Position numbers and translations under genes: made by a program. From Streptomyces mobaraensis NBRC 13819 = DSM 40847 (lineage in GTDB: Bacteria; Actinomycetota; Actinomycetes; Streptomycetales; Streptomycetaceae), in NCBI RefSeq assembly GCF_017916255.1, contig NZ_CP072827.1, forward strand, positions 62,001-126,000: a stretch of DNA of 64,000 nt, read 5' to 3'. Shown piece by piece: positions 1 through 8,758 of the stretch (within the stretch, counting starts at the first letter, position 1; every line of letters starts with the position of its first letter). Below the pieces are notes generated by a model. That model ran no database searches. It saw nothing but the letters and a program-made list of their open reading frames with translations, and was not told the DNA's origin.

Positions 1-2
1 AG

Positions 3-47
3 GGCGTGGTCAACGTCGACCTCCGCCTCGTCGGGGTCGGGGGCTGA
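3..47 (+). CDS. C-terminal tail of an unidentified plus-strand gene, cut by the left edge
   Basis: A plus-strand frame is open from the left edge and stops with TGA at 45-47, giving a 14-residue tail that ends VDLRLVGVGG. The tail has alternating hydrophobic residues like a final beta strand and loosely recalls the ends of BON/CBS-type stress proteins. That is too little to assign a family. It would be convergent with the GH65 gene that ends at 346. It may also be a chance open frame. Confidence 0.3.
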   Translation, partial: GVVNVDLRLVGVGG

Positions 48-345
48 AGCGGCCGGCGTCTTCCGCCCACTGTTTCCGGGCGCGAACGGCGGCGCGGCGC
101 CGGCACGGGCCGGTGGTCTCCGGTGCTCCGGACGGCGGGGCACCGCTCGGCGGCCCCGGGTGGAGCGGACCTGGTCACCGGAACGGCCGAACACGTCACC
201 GACACGCACACGATCGAAGACCTGGTCACCCGGCCCGGCGCACGCCCCTGGACCGGAGGCCGACGCGACCTGTGGGTCCGGCTCCGGCCCGGCGAGGTGA
301 CCGGACGCACCATCCGCACAGGGTGAATGGCCGGGGGCCGACGCC
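48..345. other. Intergenic region with no convincing gene
   Basis: About 300 bases lie between the left-edge tail and the end of the GH65 gene. The 12-base word gacctggtcacc occurs twice (near 169 and 224), and a related inverted form lies near 296, so weak secondary structure is possible between the convergent gene ends. A 67-codon open frame (123-326) has no recognisable domain and is not called. Confidence 0.5.
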
Positions 346-2751
346 TCAGAACCTCAGTGTCCTGGTCTCACCGGGTGCGACGGTAAGTGAGCGGCCCGGG
401 AGGACGACCCTGATCGGCAGTTGCTCGGAGTCCGGCACGCCGATCGTCAGTTCTCCGCTCCGGACGCGCAGCCGGACCCCCCAGTGGCCCCGGTAGCGGA
501 GGGTGAAGGAGAACTCCGACAGCTCCGGCAGTTCCACGGGGTCGAGCCACAGGGCGTCCTCGCGGGTCTCCAGCCCGGTCAGGCCGCGCTGGACCAGGTC
601 GAGGGTGCCGCCCATCGCTCCGAGGTGGACGCCTTCCGACGTGGTGCCGCCCTGGAGGTCGGCGATGTCGCCCTCCAGCGCCTCGCGGACGTACCGCCAG
701 GCGTCGGCGCGCCGGGCGCGGGCCAGGACCCAGCCGTGCACGACCTCGCTGAGGGTGGAGCCGTGGCTGGTGCGCCGCAGGTAGTAGTCGACGGTGCGCC
801 GCCACAGCTCGTCGTCGAGCGGGTGGCCCAGGCGGTGGAAGAGGGCGGCGAGTTCGGCCGGGGAGAAGAGGTAGCCGAGCATCAGCACGTCCGCCTGCTT
901 CGAGACCTGGTACCGGTTGACCGTGTCCCCCTCGGCCTCCAGGACGCGGTCCAGTCGGCGGATGTCGCCGTACCGCCGCCGGTAGCGCTCCCAGTCCAGT
1001 TCGGCCAGGTCGCCGTAGCCGTGGAACTGGCTGACGACGTCCCGGTGGGACGGGTCCTGGTGGAAGGGCACGTACAGGCGTCGGGAGACGTCCTCCCACA
1101 GCGGCGGCTCGCCGAGGTCGAGAACGCCGCGTTCGACGAGCTCCTGCCGGCGGCGGGCGGGCAGGCCGCGGACGAGGTCGAGGGCGCGGGCCAGGACCCA
1201 GGCGGCCGTGACGTTGGTGTACGCGTTGTCGTCGATGCCGGGCCGGTCCACGCCCGGGTAGGCGTCGTGGTACTCGTCCGGACCCATCACCCCGCGGACG
1301 CGGTAGCGGCCGGTCCCGGGGTCGGGGACGGCGGCGCTCGCCCAGAAGCGGGCGATGCCCAGCAGCATCTCCGCGCCCTTGCCGTACAGGTACTCCAGGT
1401 CGCCGGTGGCCTGGGCGTATTGCCAGACGTTGTAGGCGATCGCCGAGCCGACGTGGCGCTGGAGGCGGGTGTGGTCGGGCAGCCAGCGGCCGGAGCGCGG
1501 GTTCAGGTGCAGCCGCTGGCTCTCCTCGCGCCCGTCGCTCCCGCTCTGCCACGGGTACACGGCCCCCGCCAGCCCCTCGTCCCGAGCCGCCCGGACGGCC
1601 CGCGGCAGGCGCCGGTGACGGTAGTCCAGCAGTGCCCGGGAGACCTCGGGGAAATGGAGGTTCAGGTACGGCAGCACGAACAGCTCGTCCCAGAAGACGT
1701 GCCCCCGGTACGCCTCCCCGTGCAGCCCGCGCGCGGGAACGCCGACGTCCAGATCGGCCGTGTGCGGGGAGAGGGTCTGCAGCACATGGAAGAGGTGCAG
1801 GCGCAGCACCCGGCCCGCCTCGCCGGGCACATCGAACTCGGCCCGGCGCCACAGCTGCTCCCAGGCGGCGGTGTGCGAGCGCAGCAGCTCGGGGAAGTCC
1901 GGCGCGGCGGCGACCCGTTCCACGGCGGCGCCGAGGGGGTCGGCGATCGCCCGGTCCCGGGAGGTGTGCAGGGCGACGGTCTTGGTCAGCGCCACCGGCA
2001 CGTCCGCCGGCAGCAGGAGGACGAAGCGGTGCCCGGCGTAGTGCCCGACCGCCGTGCGTTCGGCCGGCGCCGGCTCCGGCCCGTCGGCATCGGCCCGCTG
2101 GGCCATGCCGACACCGATGTCGGAGGTCTTGGTGCGGCAGTGCAGCCACACGATCCCCGGATCCGCCGTCCCTGTGCGCACGCCGGCCAGGTGACGGCGC
2201 TCCAGGGCCCGGTAGCGGTGGACATTGGCGTTGGTCACGTTCCCGTCCAGCCCGGCCTCCACCTCGGCCCGCCCGGGACGCCCCTCGGCCGTGAAGACCG
2301 TCCGCAGCGCGGCCAGATGCGGATCCCCCATGTGCACCAGCCGGCACTGTTCCACCCGCAGCGTCCCTCCGTCGTCCGTCCGGAGGCGGAAGGAGCGGGT
2401 GAGGGTGCCCCGCCGGATGTCGAGGGTCTGCCGGTAGTCCTCGGTGTGGCAGCGGTCGGGTGTGAACCAGGGCCCGGGCGCGTTGTCGGTGGGCAGCGGC
2501 CGGAAGCGCAGGGGCAGCCAGTCGGGCAGGTTCACCAGGTCCTCGTTCTCGACCTGCCGGCCCGCGACCGTCGAGACGAGGCGGTCGTAGCACCCGGCCA
2601 CGTAGGTGCCCGGGCAGTGGACCAGCCCGCCCCGGCACTCGGGGGCCGCGCCGCGCGTCGCGAAGTAGCCGTTGCCGAGGGTGTGCAGCGCCTCGCGCAG
2701 GCGCTCCGCCGCCGGATCGTACCCCTCGTACTCCCAGGCCCACTCCCGCAT
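346..2751 (-). CDS. Glycoside hydrolase family 65 protein (disaccharide phosphorylase or hydrolase)
   Basis: The 801-residue protein has the GH65 layout: an N-terminal beta-sandwich (about 1-270), a linker, an (alpha/alpha)6 barrel (about 310-700) and a small C-terminal beta domain. The general acid is expected to be the Glu of the GPDEYHD motif near residue 492. A SHGSTLSEVVHGW stretch lies where the phosphate-binding loop of maltose, trehalose and kojibiose phosphorylases sits, but these residues alone do not separate phosphorylase from hydrolase. Length fits the family (750-800). ATG at 2751 is preferred; a GTG lies one codon upstream. The protein is likely cytosolic and active on an alpha-linked glucose disaccharide. 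It is divergent in role from the cluster and is read as flanking chromosome. Confidence 0.93.
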   Translation of the reverse strand: MREWAWEYEGYDPAAERLREALHTLGNGYFATRGAAPECRGGLVHCPGTYVAGCYDRLVSTVAGRQVENEDLVNLPDWLPLRFRPLPTDNAPGPWFTPDRCHTEDYRQTLDIRRGTLTRSFRLRTDDGGTLRVEQCRLVHMGDPHLAALRTVFTAEGRPGRAEVEAGLDGNVTNANVHRYRALERRHLAGVRTGTADPGIVWLHCRTKTSDIGVGMAQRADADGPEPAPAERTAVGHYAGHRFVLLLPADVPVALTKTVALHTSRDRAIADPLGAAVERVAAAPDFPELLRSHTAAWEQLWRRAEFDVPGEAGRVLRLHLFHVLQTLSPHTADLDVGVPARGLHGEAYRGHVFWDELFVLPYLNLHFPEVSRALLDYRHRRLPRAVRAARDEGLAGAVYPWQSGSDGREESQRLHLNPRSGRWLPDHTRLQRHVGSAIAYNVWQYAQATGDLEYLYGKGAEMLLGIARFWASAAVPDPGTGRYRVRGVMGPDEYHDAYPGVDRPGIDDNAYTNVTAAWVLARALDLVRGLPARRRQELVERGVLDLGEPPLWEDVSRRLYVPFHQDPSHRDVVSQFHGYGDLAELDWERYRRRYGDIRRLDRVLEAEGDTVNRYQVSKQADVLMLGYLFSPAELAALFHRLGHPLDDELWRRTVDYYLRRTSHGSTLSEVVHGWVLARARRADAWRYVREALEGDIADLQGGTTSEGVHLGAMGGTLDLVQRGLTGLETREDALWLDPVELPELSEFSFTLRYRGHWGVRLRVRSGELTIGVPDSEQLPIRVVLPGRSLTVAPGETRTLRF

Positions 2752-3024
2752 CACCGGCCTCGCTTCCGTCGTGTCCCAGGGGGCGGCCTCTGCCTCGGTG
2801 GCCGGCTGCTCACCCGGAGCCGCACGCGCAGTCGGACACCTTCACTGCCGGCCTTCGGGCGCGTGACGCCACGGTGACCGGCGTCTGCCCCACGATGGTC
2901 ACCTCTCCGCCGCTCTCTCGTACCGCCGGATCGTCGCGCGGCTCCTCGCCTCCAGCCTGGGTCCACCCGAGCGCCCCGGCCACCCGGACCTTCCTCGCCG
3001 TGCGCCGTAGGCCGACGCGGAGCG

Positions 3025-3280
3025 GTAGTAGCGCGGCATCATGCCACCTTGCGAGTGACCGACGATGTCGACCTGCCGGGTGTGCGTCGTCGCGAGGACC
3101 CCGTCGACGAACGTGGCGAGTTCACGGGCCGACCGGGCGTCCGGCCCGGTGTTCGCCGGTGCCGTGGGCGCCGTCGCCGTGGCGGTGACCGTCGTCGGCA
3201 CCGGCCGGGAGGGCCGGACCGAGCACGGCGGTCGAGGCGACGATCAAACCGAGGGCAGGCGTGGTGATGCGCTGGAACAC
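3025..3280 (-). pseudogene. Decayed secreted lipase (class 2 alpha/beta-hydrolase) remnant
   Basis: A GTG at 3280 follows a perfect ribosome-binding site (aggagaacc) and starts a credible signal peptide, [20 protein letters not shown] followed by an Ala-rich cleavage region. About 28 residues in, homology continues only in the next frame. There a stretch like the actinomycete extracellular lipase core appears: [16 protein letters not shown], then the nucleophile elbow [16 protein letters not shown]. Similarity stops at about 3025. Intact lipases of this type have about 290 residues, so most of the N-terminal half and everything after the nucleophile elbow are gone, and there is a frameshift. 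The first frame hits a stop soon after the shift. This is a non-functional relic, not an enzyme. Confidence 0.7.
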
Positions 3281-3694
3281 GGTTCTCCTGGTTCTCCACT
3301 TGGGCGGTGCCGGCTGAAGCGCAAGCCCAGACGGCAGCGTTCATACGCTTAACCCTTGAGAGGGATTCCGGTCTGCCGGAGTCGAGGTAAACCCACCGCC
3401 GGAACGCAGCGGCTGCCGGCCCGTTGACGGGAGGGCGTGAGGGTCCGCCCGGGTTCGCGCGGAGTGTCCGGACAACGGCGGTGGCGGGTATCCGGGCGAG
3501 GGGCGGCGGCCCACGGCCGCGCCTTCACCGCTACTTCGCCGTGGGCGCGATCGTGTGGCCCCCGCAGCGAGGGTCTCGCTCGCGTGCGAACAGGGCGCGC
3601 CCGAATGCCCCCGTTCCCCGGAACTGATCGGGCGGCATCCTCCATGATGGGGACCGCCCGGCGCAACGGATCAAGGAACGCGGGAGGTGCGCGC
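3281..3694. other. Intergenic region between divergent starts, with one inverted repeat
   Basis: These 414 bases separate the lipase relic (leftward) from the hypothetical gene starting at 3695 (rightward). A stem of eight pairs (one G-T) with tetraloop TCTG spans 3364-3371 and 3376-3383, just after a short AT-richer patch (cttaacccttgag). It could be part of a promoter or operator, or an old terminator; no T-run follows. No gene is supported here. The open frame that continues upstream of 3695 lacks coding character. Confidence 0.45.
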
Positions 3695-5338
3695 ATGGTG
3701 GTGGAAGCCGGTACGCGGCAGGAGGAGCACGTCGTAGGGCGGGTGTGGACGGTGCGGCTGGACCCCTACGGCCGCCCTTCCGCCGGTGCGGTGAGAGTCT
3801 CCTGCTCGCGCCCGGCCTGCGCCGATCAGTGCTTCCCCGGCGGCACCGCTGACGGGCGCAAGGCCGCGGTCGGCCACGTCAACGCGCATCTCGCCCGCAT
3901 CCGCGCGGGTGGAGGGCCGCGCGGTGAAGCGCGGTGTGCCTGCCGCGCGGCCGACTGCGCGTGGCACACCCCCGATCCCGCCGCCGGACGGTCCGGCGGT
4001 ACGCGATCGGGGCCGGGGCCGACGCGGTGCGGCGGCCCGGTGGTGTTGACGGTGTACGCCGACCGTGCCGGACGGCTGTGGCGCATCGCGGAGATGTGCG
4101 CGCGCTGCGCGGCCGCCACCCCCGACTGCCGTGTCCTGGACACCGCCCCGCCCCCGGCCCGTACCGCCCCCGCCGGGGGGGAACAGGCGGCAGGGCAACC
4201 GGCGGAGCAGGGGAGAGCGGGCGGCACGCCACGGGAGGGTGTGGCAGCGGTCTTCTCCGACCAGGGCCCTGTCCCCGCCGGTGCGTCGCCGTCCGCGGCC
4301 TCCTCGCCGGCGCCGGTCCCTCGTGCCCGCCGGGGCGCCTCATCGGGTGGGGCGCCCCGGCGGGCGAAGCGGTGGGGGAAGATCGCCCAGCGGATCGTGC
4401 CCCCGGATCTCGAGCCCGACGTGCTGCGCCTGGAGCTCGTCGAGCTCGGGGACGCGTTCCGCGCCTACCAGCAGCGCGCCGAGCCCGACCTCGCCCTCCT
4501 CGCCGAACTCCATGAGCGCAAGGCCCGCGCCTTCGCCCTGTGGGCCGACGTGAGCGGCGACGACTCGCTGCGCCACGAGGCGCAACGCGCCGAGGCGGCC
4601 GTGCAGGCCACCCTCGAGATGCACGCCAACCGTTGCGGTCTGCCCGTCGACGGCGCGGGCGGCGACGGGCCGGCGGTGGAACGGCTGCTGACCCGCCCCC
4701 AGGCCGAGCACGCCCGCACGGTGCTGGACTACGTCGCCGCCCACGCCCCGCACCCGGGGGCCGAGGTGCGCCTGGCGGTGCTCATGCTCATCCTGCGGGC
4801 CGCGAAAGCCGGCACCGGGAACGTCACCGGCCAGGACCTCACCGGCTGGCTCGGGGACGATGCCGAGCGGGTGGTCCGGCAACTGGTCGAGGCCGACTGG
4901 CTGCGCCTGCCCGGCACCGTCGCCGAGCTGCTGGCCTCCCGCCCCGAAGACCCCACCGCCGTCACCGTCCCCGCGCTGCTGCCCGACCGGCCCCGCCCGT
5001 TCGACTTCGGCAAGACCACCCGCGCCAGGATCTCCGGCTGGGCCCAGAAGGTGGTGGGCGACCGGAAGCTCCGCAAGAAGAAGGCCACCGCCGTCACCCG
5101 GCTCCTTGCGCTGTACACCGTCGCCCACACCCGCCCCGACGGACGGCTCGGACGCGCCGAGGACGACGGGCTCGCCCTGGACCAGGTCGCCGCGTTCTGC
5201 TCCCTGCCCCCCGACCGGATCGGCGAACACACCGAACGACTCCTCGCCGCCGACTGGCTCACCGAGGCCGACACCACCGGAGACCGGCTGCGCGGACAGC
5301 TCGCCGAGCGAGCCCTGCCGCTGTCGGGGATGCTGTGA
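3695..5338 (+). CDS. Hypothetical protein with Cys/His-rich N-terminus and winged-helix-like C-terminus
   Basis: The protein has 547 residues and no firm family. The open frame extends upstream to 3437, but ATG at 3695 follows a good site (gggagg) and begins the well-behaved sequence MVVEAGTRQEEHVVGRVWTV. The first 150 residues carry paired Cys and His (CSRPACADQC, CACRAADCAWH, MCARCAAATPDC), suggesting a small metal-binding fold. A low-complexity Ala/Pro linker follows (about 155-215). Residues 230-540 are helical and contain two stretches that look like winged-helix recognition regions (near VVRQLVEADWLRLPG and LDQVAAFCSLPPDRIGEH). Proteins of this look occur in several Streptomyces genomes. 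A DNA-binding role is an inference only. It is the only plus-strand gene near the cluster and probably lies outside it. Confidence 0.75.
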   Translation: MVVEAGTRQEEHVVGRVWTVRLDPYGRPSAGAVRVSCSRPACADQCFPGGTADGRKAAVGHVNAHLARIRAGGGPRGEARCACRAADCAWHTPDPAAGRSGGTRSGPGPTRCGGPVVLTVYADRAGRLWRIAEMCARCAAATPDCRVLDTAPPPARTAPAGGEQAAGQPAEQGRAGGTPREGVAAVFSDQGPVPAGASPSAASSPAPVPRARRGASSGGAPRRAKRWGKIAQRIVPPDLEPDVLRLELVELGDAFRAYQQRAEPDLALLAELHERKARAFALWADVSGDDSLRHEAQRAEAAVQATLEMHANRCGLPVDGAGGDGPAVERLLTRPQAEHARTVLDYVAAHAPHPGAEVRLAVLMLILRAAKAGTGNVTGQDLTGWLGDDAERVVRQLVEADWLRLPGTVAELLASRPEDPTAVTVPALLPDRPRPFDFGKTTRARISGWAQKVVGDRKLRKKKATAVTRLLALYTVAHTRPDGRLGRAEDDGLALDQVAAFCSLPPDRIGEHTERLLAADWLTEADTTGDRLRGQLAERALPLSGML

Positions 5339-5931
5339 ACCCGCGGCAGGAAGGGCTGAGTTGACGCCGCTCTCGGGCGGGAGAGTTCCCGCATCGCGGC
5401 GCTCTGCCGCTCCGCCGCCTTCGCGACGGCCGGGTCCGCCCGGCGCGGCGGCGCCTTCCGGTGCGCGGTGAGCACGTGGTGGTACCCGGCCAAGGCGTTC
5501 TCCCGGGTACGCACCGGGCCCTGTCGGGCACGGCCGCGGGCATCGGATCGGAGTCGCCCGGCTCGGGCACCGGCACTGCGCCGGGTGGCAGGATCCGCGG
5601 GGCGCGGACGCCTGTGCGAGCGGCCGACGTGTCGGCGGCGGCAGAGGCGCCTCGCCCTCGTGACGGCCGCGCGGCGACGCCCTGCGTCCCGGCCGGCCGA
5701 GCGACCCGCTCGGCTGCCGGACGCCGGACGCGGGCGAGGAACCGGCGGCGGCACGGCGACTCCCCGGTGAGTTCACTCGCTGGCCGCTGTCGGTCGGCCG
5801 CTCGACGGCGGCCAGGCCGCCCCGGCGGACCCGACACGGCGCAAGGCCCGCCTGGCGCCCGGCCCGGGCCGGAACCGGCGGACGTGTTGCGCGCCGTCGG
5901 CGAGCTCGCGTCCGCCGTCGGAGGGGCCGGC
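5339..5931. other. Intergenic region at the left border of the cluster
   Basis: These 593 bases lie between the convergent ends of the plus-strand hypothetical gene and the ABC transporter. Open frames exist on both strands, but their translations are Arg/Pro/Gly-rich shadows without domains. A short stem, ctctc-loop-gagag, lies about 35-50 bases after the hypothetical gene and may contribute to termination. The region is read as the likely left limit of the bleomycin cluster. Confidence 0.5.
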
Positions 5932-7746
5932 TCACGGCCCGTCGTCCGTCGGCGCCGGGGCGGGAGTGATGCGCAGGGCCGCCACCAGGTCGCGGTAGAG
6001 CGCGTCCCGGCCGAGCAGTTGGGTGTGGGTGCCCAGGGCCCGGAGGCGGCCCCGGTCCAGGACGAGGATCCGGTCGGCGTCGCTGACGGTGGAGAGGCGG
6101 TGGGCGATGGTGACGACGGCGCGCCGGGCGGCCGTGTGGCGGACGACGTCGCGTACGGCGACCTCGGTGAGGCCGTCCAGTTGGGCGGTGGCCTCGTCGA
6201 GGAGCAGCAGGTCGGGGTCGCCGACCAGGGCGCGGGCCAGGGCGATGCGCTGGCGTTCGCCGCCGGACAGGGCCGTGTCCGTCAGGACGGTGTCGAGTCC
6301 GTCGCGCAGGGCGCGTGTCCGGTCCTCCAGCCGTACGGCTCGGAGGACGGTCCAGAGTGTGTCGTCGTCGACTTCCCGGTGCCGGCAGAGCAGGTTCTCC
6401 CGGAGGGTGCCCGGGAGCAGCGGGGCGTCCTGTTCGACGTAGGCCATGCGGGCGCGGATCGCGTCCAGCGGCCATTGGGCGAACGGCCTTCCGTCGAGGG
6501 CGAGTTCTCCGTGCTGCGGCTGGAGGAAGCCCAGCAGCAGGGAGAAAAGGGTGGTCTTGCCCGCGCCGGAGGGGCCGACGACGGCGGTGTGGCCGCGGCG
6601 GGGGATGCCGAAGGTGATGTCGCTGAGGGTCGGGGGGCCGTCCGGGCGGTGGCGCGCCGTGACGTTCCGGAAGGTCACGATGTGGTGGCCGATGGCGCCG
6701 CGAGGCGCCGGTGCCCGGGGTGTGGACAGTGGCTCCGCTTCCATCGTCTGCACTTCGCCGATGCGGGCGGCGGCCGCCGTTCCGGCCTGGAACTGGCTGA
6801 CGGTACGGGTGAGGCTGGTCACCGGGTCCAGGATCTGGAAGGCGTAGAGCAGGAAGGCGACGAGGCTGGAGACCGGCAGTACGCCCTCCGTCACGCGCCA
6901 GGCGCCCAGGGCGAGGACGGCCAGGATGGCGATGTGGATACCGCCGGTGGCCACGGTCCAGGCGACGGCCTCGAAGCGGACGGCCCGGATGCTCTGGCGG
7001 GTCGATTCCCGCGCTTCGGCCAGGATCTTGGCGCACTGCCGGTCCTCCGCCCGCCCGGCCTTGACCGTGCGGATGGCCCGCAGCGTCCCTTCGAGCACGC
7101 CGCCCAGGCGGCCCACGGCCGCCTGGGCCTCGCGCTGGGCGACCGCCATGGGGGGCATCAGGACGGCGACCACGGCGCCGATGACCGCGATGGCGCCGAG
7201 GGTGGTGGCCAGCAGGACCCAGTCGAGCGTGCCCATCAGGACGAGGGCGCCGACGAGCAGCACCGCCGCGTTGACGAGGTCGACGGCGGACGTCGCGGCG
7301 GCTTCGCGCAGCAGCAGGGTGTCGGAGGTGACGCGGGTGACGATCTCACCGCTGGAGCGGCCGGACAGTGCCGTCACCCGGGCCCCCAGCAGCCGCCGGA
7401 CCATGGCGCTGCGGGCGTCGAGCACGATGCGTTCGGCCAGACCGCCCAGCAGGATCCACTCGGCGAGGGCGCAGCCCGTGCCGACGAGCAGCAGGGCCAC
7501 GAGCAGGGCGATGGCCGGGCCGACCGGCGCTTGCGCATCCAGGCCGTCGAGGACGCCCTTGGTGACCAGCGGGGTGGCGAGCTGGGCCATGGTGGTGCCG
7601 AGTCCGAGTACCAGGCCCAGCAGGAGCGCGCGGCGGTGCGGGCGGACGAAGCGCCACAGGACGCGGGCGTTCCGCCACCGCTCGTCGGGACGGGACGGCG
7701 CTTCCTCCTCCGGCGCGTCCTCCCCCGGCGCGGGCGGGTGCGTCAC
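5932..7746 (-). CDS. ABC exporter, fused membrane and ATPase domains (probable bleomycin efflux)
   Basis: The 604-residue half-transporter has a six-helix membrane domain (about 20-320) followed by a nucleotide-binding domain (about 360-590). All ATPase motifs are present: Walker A GPSGAGKTT, Q-loop YVEQDAPL, signature LSGGERQ, Walker B LLLLDEAT and H-loop IAHRLS. It probably works as a homodimer in the membrane. GTG at 7746 is chosen because it overlaps the stop of the upstream gene as GTGA; an ATG-like start at 7794 would overlap by 52 bases. Its place at the end of the blmA-blmB block suggests a role in drug export and self-protection. That role is inferred from context, since the family also exports peptides and lipids. 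Confidence 0.92.
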   Translation of the reverse strand: MTHPPAPGEDAPEEEAPSRPDERWRNARVLWRFVRPHRRALLLGLVLGLGTTMAQLATPLVTKGVLDGLDAQAPVGPAIALLVALLLVGTGCALAEWILLGGLAERIVLDARSAMVRRLLGARVTALSGRSSGEIVTRVTSDTLLLREAAATSAVDLVNAAVLLVGALVLMGTLDWVLLATTLGAIAVIGAVVAVLMPPMAVAQREAQAAVGRLGGVLEGTLRAIRTVKAGRAEDRQCAKILAEARESTRQSIRAVRFEAVAWTVATGGIHIAILAVLALGAWRVTEGVLPVSSLVAFLLYAFQILDPVTSLTRTVSQFQAGTAAAARIGEVQTMEAEPLSTPRAPAPRGAIGHHIVTFRNVTARHRPDGPPTLSDITFGIPRRGHTAVVGPSGAGKTTLFSLLLGFLQPQHGELALDGRPFAQWPLDAIRARMAYVEQDAPLLPGTLRENLLCRHREVDDDTLWTVLRAVRLEDRTRALRDGLDTVLTDTALSGGERQRIALARALVGDPDLLLLDEATAQLDGLTEVAVRDVVRHTAARRAVVTIAHRLSTVSDADRILVLDRGRLRALGTHTQLLGRDALYRDLVAALRITPAPAPTDDGP

Positions 7747-8723
7747 AGCAGGGGGAAGGCGTAGGAGAAGCGGTTGAGGTGCATCATCATGCACGACAGC
7801 AGCGCCCCGCCCTTGTGGTACTCGGACAGGTTGAAATACGTCACTTCGAAGGCCGCCCGGGAGGCGATGTCCTCCAGCGCGCGGTTCTTCCGCACTTCGG
7901 AGTCGTACTCCTCCGTACCGGACTTGAGGTCGTGGATGTGGGAGGAATTGAGGAGCACGTTGTTGAGCCGCACGGAGTTGCAGATGCCCGTGTAGGTCTC
8001 GTCCTCGCCGACGTCGATGATCTCGGTGTGCTTCTCCAGTTCGCGGATTTCCGCCCGGTCGTAGAGCGAGGTGCAGACCAGCGTCTGCTGGGGGGTGAGG
8101 GGGAAGACCGTGCAGTCGAGGTGGTACATACGGGGATCGGTCATACGGAGCTTGACGACCTCCATTCCGAAGGCGCGCTCCATCCAGTCGTAGGTCTCCC
8201 GGTCGGAACGCTGGCCGTAGCCGCCCGCGTAGACGTTTCCGTGCAGGTGTTTGAGTTCCGCCTCCCCCTCGAAGTGCGTCTCGGGGACGTGGGTTTCGTA
8301 GCCCATCGCCTCGAAGAACCGCTCGCCGACGGGGGTTTCCGCCTGCCGGGGTGGTGAGGTGTAACGGGATATGACGACGGTGTTCCGGTCGGGGAGGTGC
8401 TCAAGCACGATGCCGAGGTTGGCCGTGAAGACGAGGTCCTGGAGGCCGGTGGTACGCGGGGTGGGCAGGAGGGCGACGAGGGCCTCGGCGGCCACATAGT
8501 TGTAGAGGTCCAGGAATTGGGCGAACGCGCGGGACGGGTCGGGGACCCGTTCCTCGTCGGTCAGGTCCTCCATCCAGACATTGTTGGCGACGTCACAGGA
8601 GTAGGAGAAGGGCGCGTTCATCAGGAAGGCCGGCCGGCCGAGCTGGCCCGGGTTGGCCGGGCGGGCGGTCAGGTGCTCCCCGGGCTCGTCGGACGTCTGG
8701 GCGGCCAAGACCGGATCGGACAT
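7743..8723 (-). CDS. Dimethylargininase / amidinotransferase-superfamily enzyme
   Basis: The 326-residue protein has the layout of the amidino-group-modifying superfamily (dimethylarginine dimethylaminohydrolase, arginine deiminase, amidinotransferases). The catalytic His is expected in YHLDCTVF near residue 203 and the catalytic Cys in LLSCMMMHL at residue 311, close to the C-terminus as usual. These enzymes act on guanidino groups through a covalent Cys intermediate; the exact substrate cannot be read. ATG at 8723 follows aaggag. The gene is translationally coupled (GTGA) to the ABC exporter and lies 35 bases downstream of blmB. A link to the agmatine-type terminal amines of some bleomycins, or to arginine supply, is possible but unproven. 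Lower GC than its neighbours is noticeable near its 3' end. Confidence 0.85.
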   Translation of the reverse strand: MSDPVLAAQTSDEPGEHLTARPANPGQLGRPAFLMNAPFSYSCDVANNVWMEDLTDEERVPDPSRAFAQFLDLYNYVAAEALVALLPTPRTTGLQDLVFTANLGIVLEHLPDRNTVVISRYTSPPRQAETPVGERFFEAMGYETHVPETHFEGEAELKHLHGNVYAGGYGQRSDRETYDWMERAFGMEVVKLRMTDPRMYHLDCTVFPLTPQQTLVCTSLYDRAEIRELEKHTEIIDVGEDETYTGICNSVRLNNVLLNSSHIHDLKSGTEEYDSEVRKNRALEDIASRAAFEVTYFNLSEYHKGGALLSCMMMHLNRFSYAFPLL

Positions 8724-8758
8724 GAGTGCGTCTCCTTGATCGGGGCGGGGGCGCTCGG

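Noticed and set aside
5259..5837. Minus-strand frames in the 5339-5931 gap
   Set aside because: No ribosome-binding site, no domain, Arg/Pro/Gly-rich translations typical of non-coding high-GC DNA.
4340..7036. An 898-residue minus-strand frame across the plus-strand hypothetical gene and the ABC gene
   Set aside because: Overlaps two better-supported genes in other frames and shows no domain.
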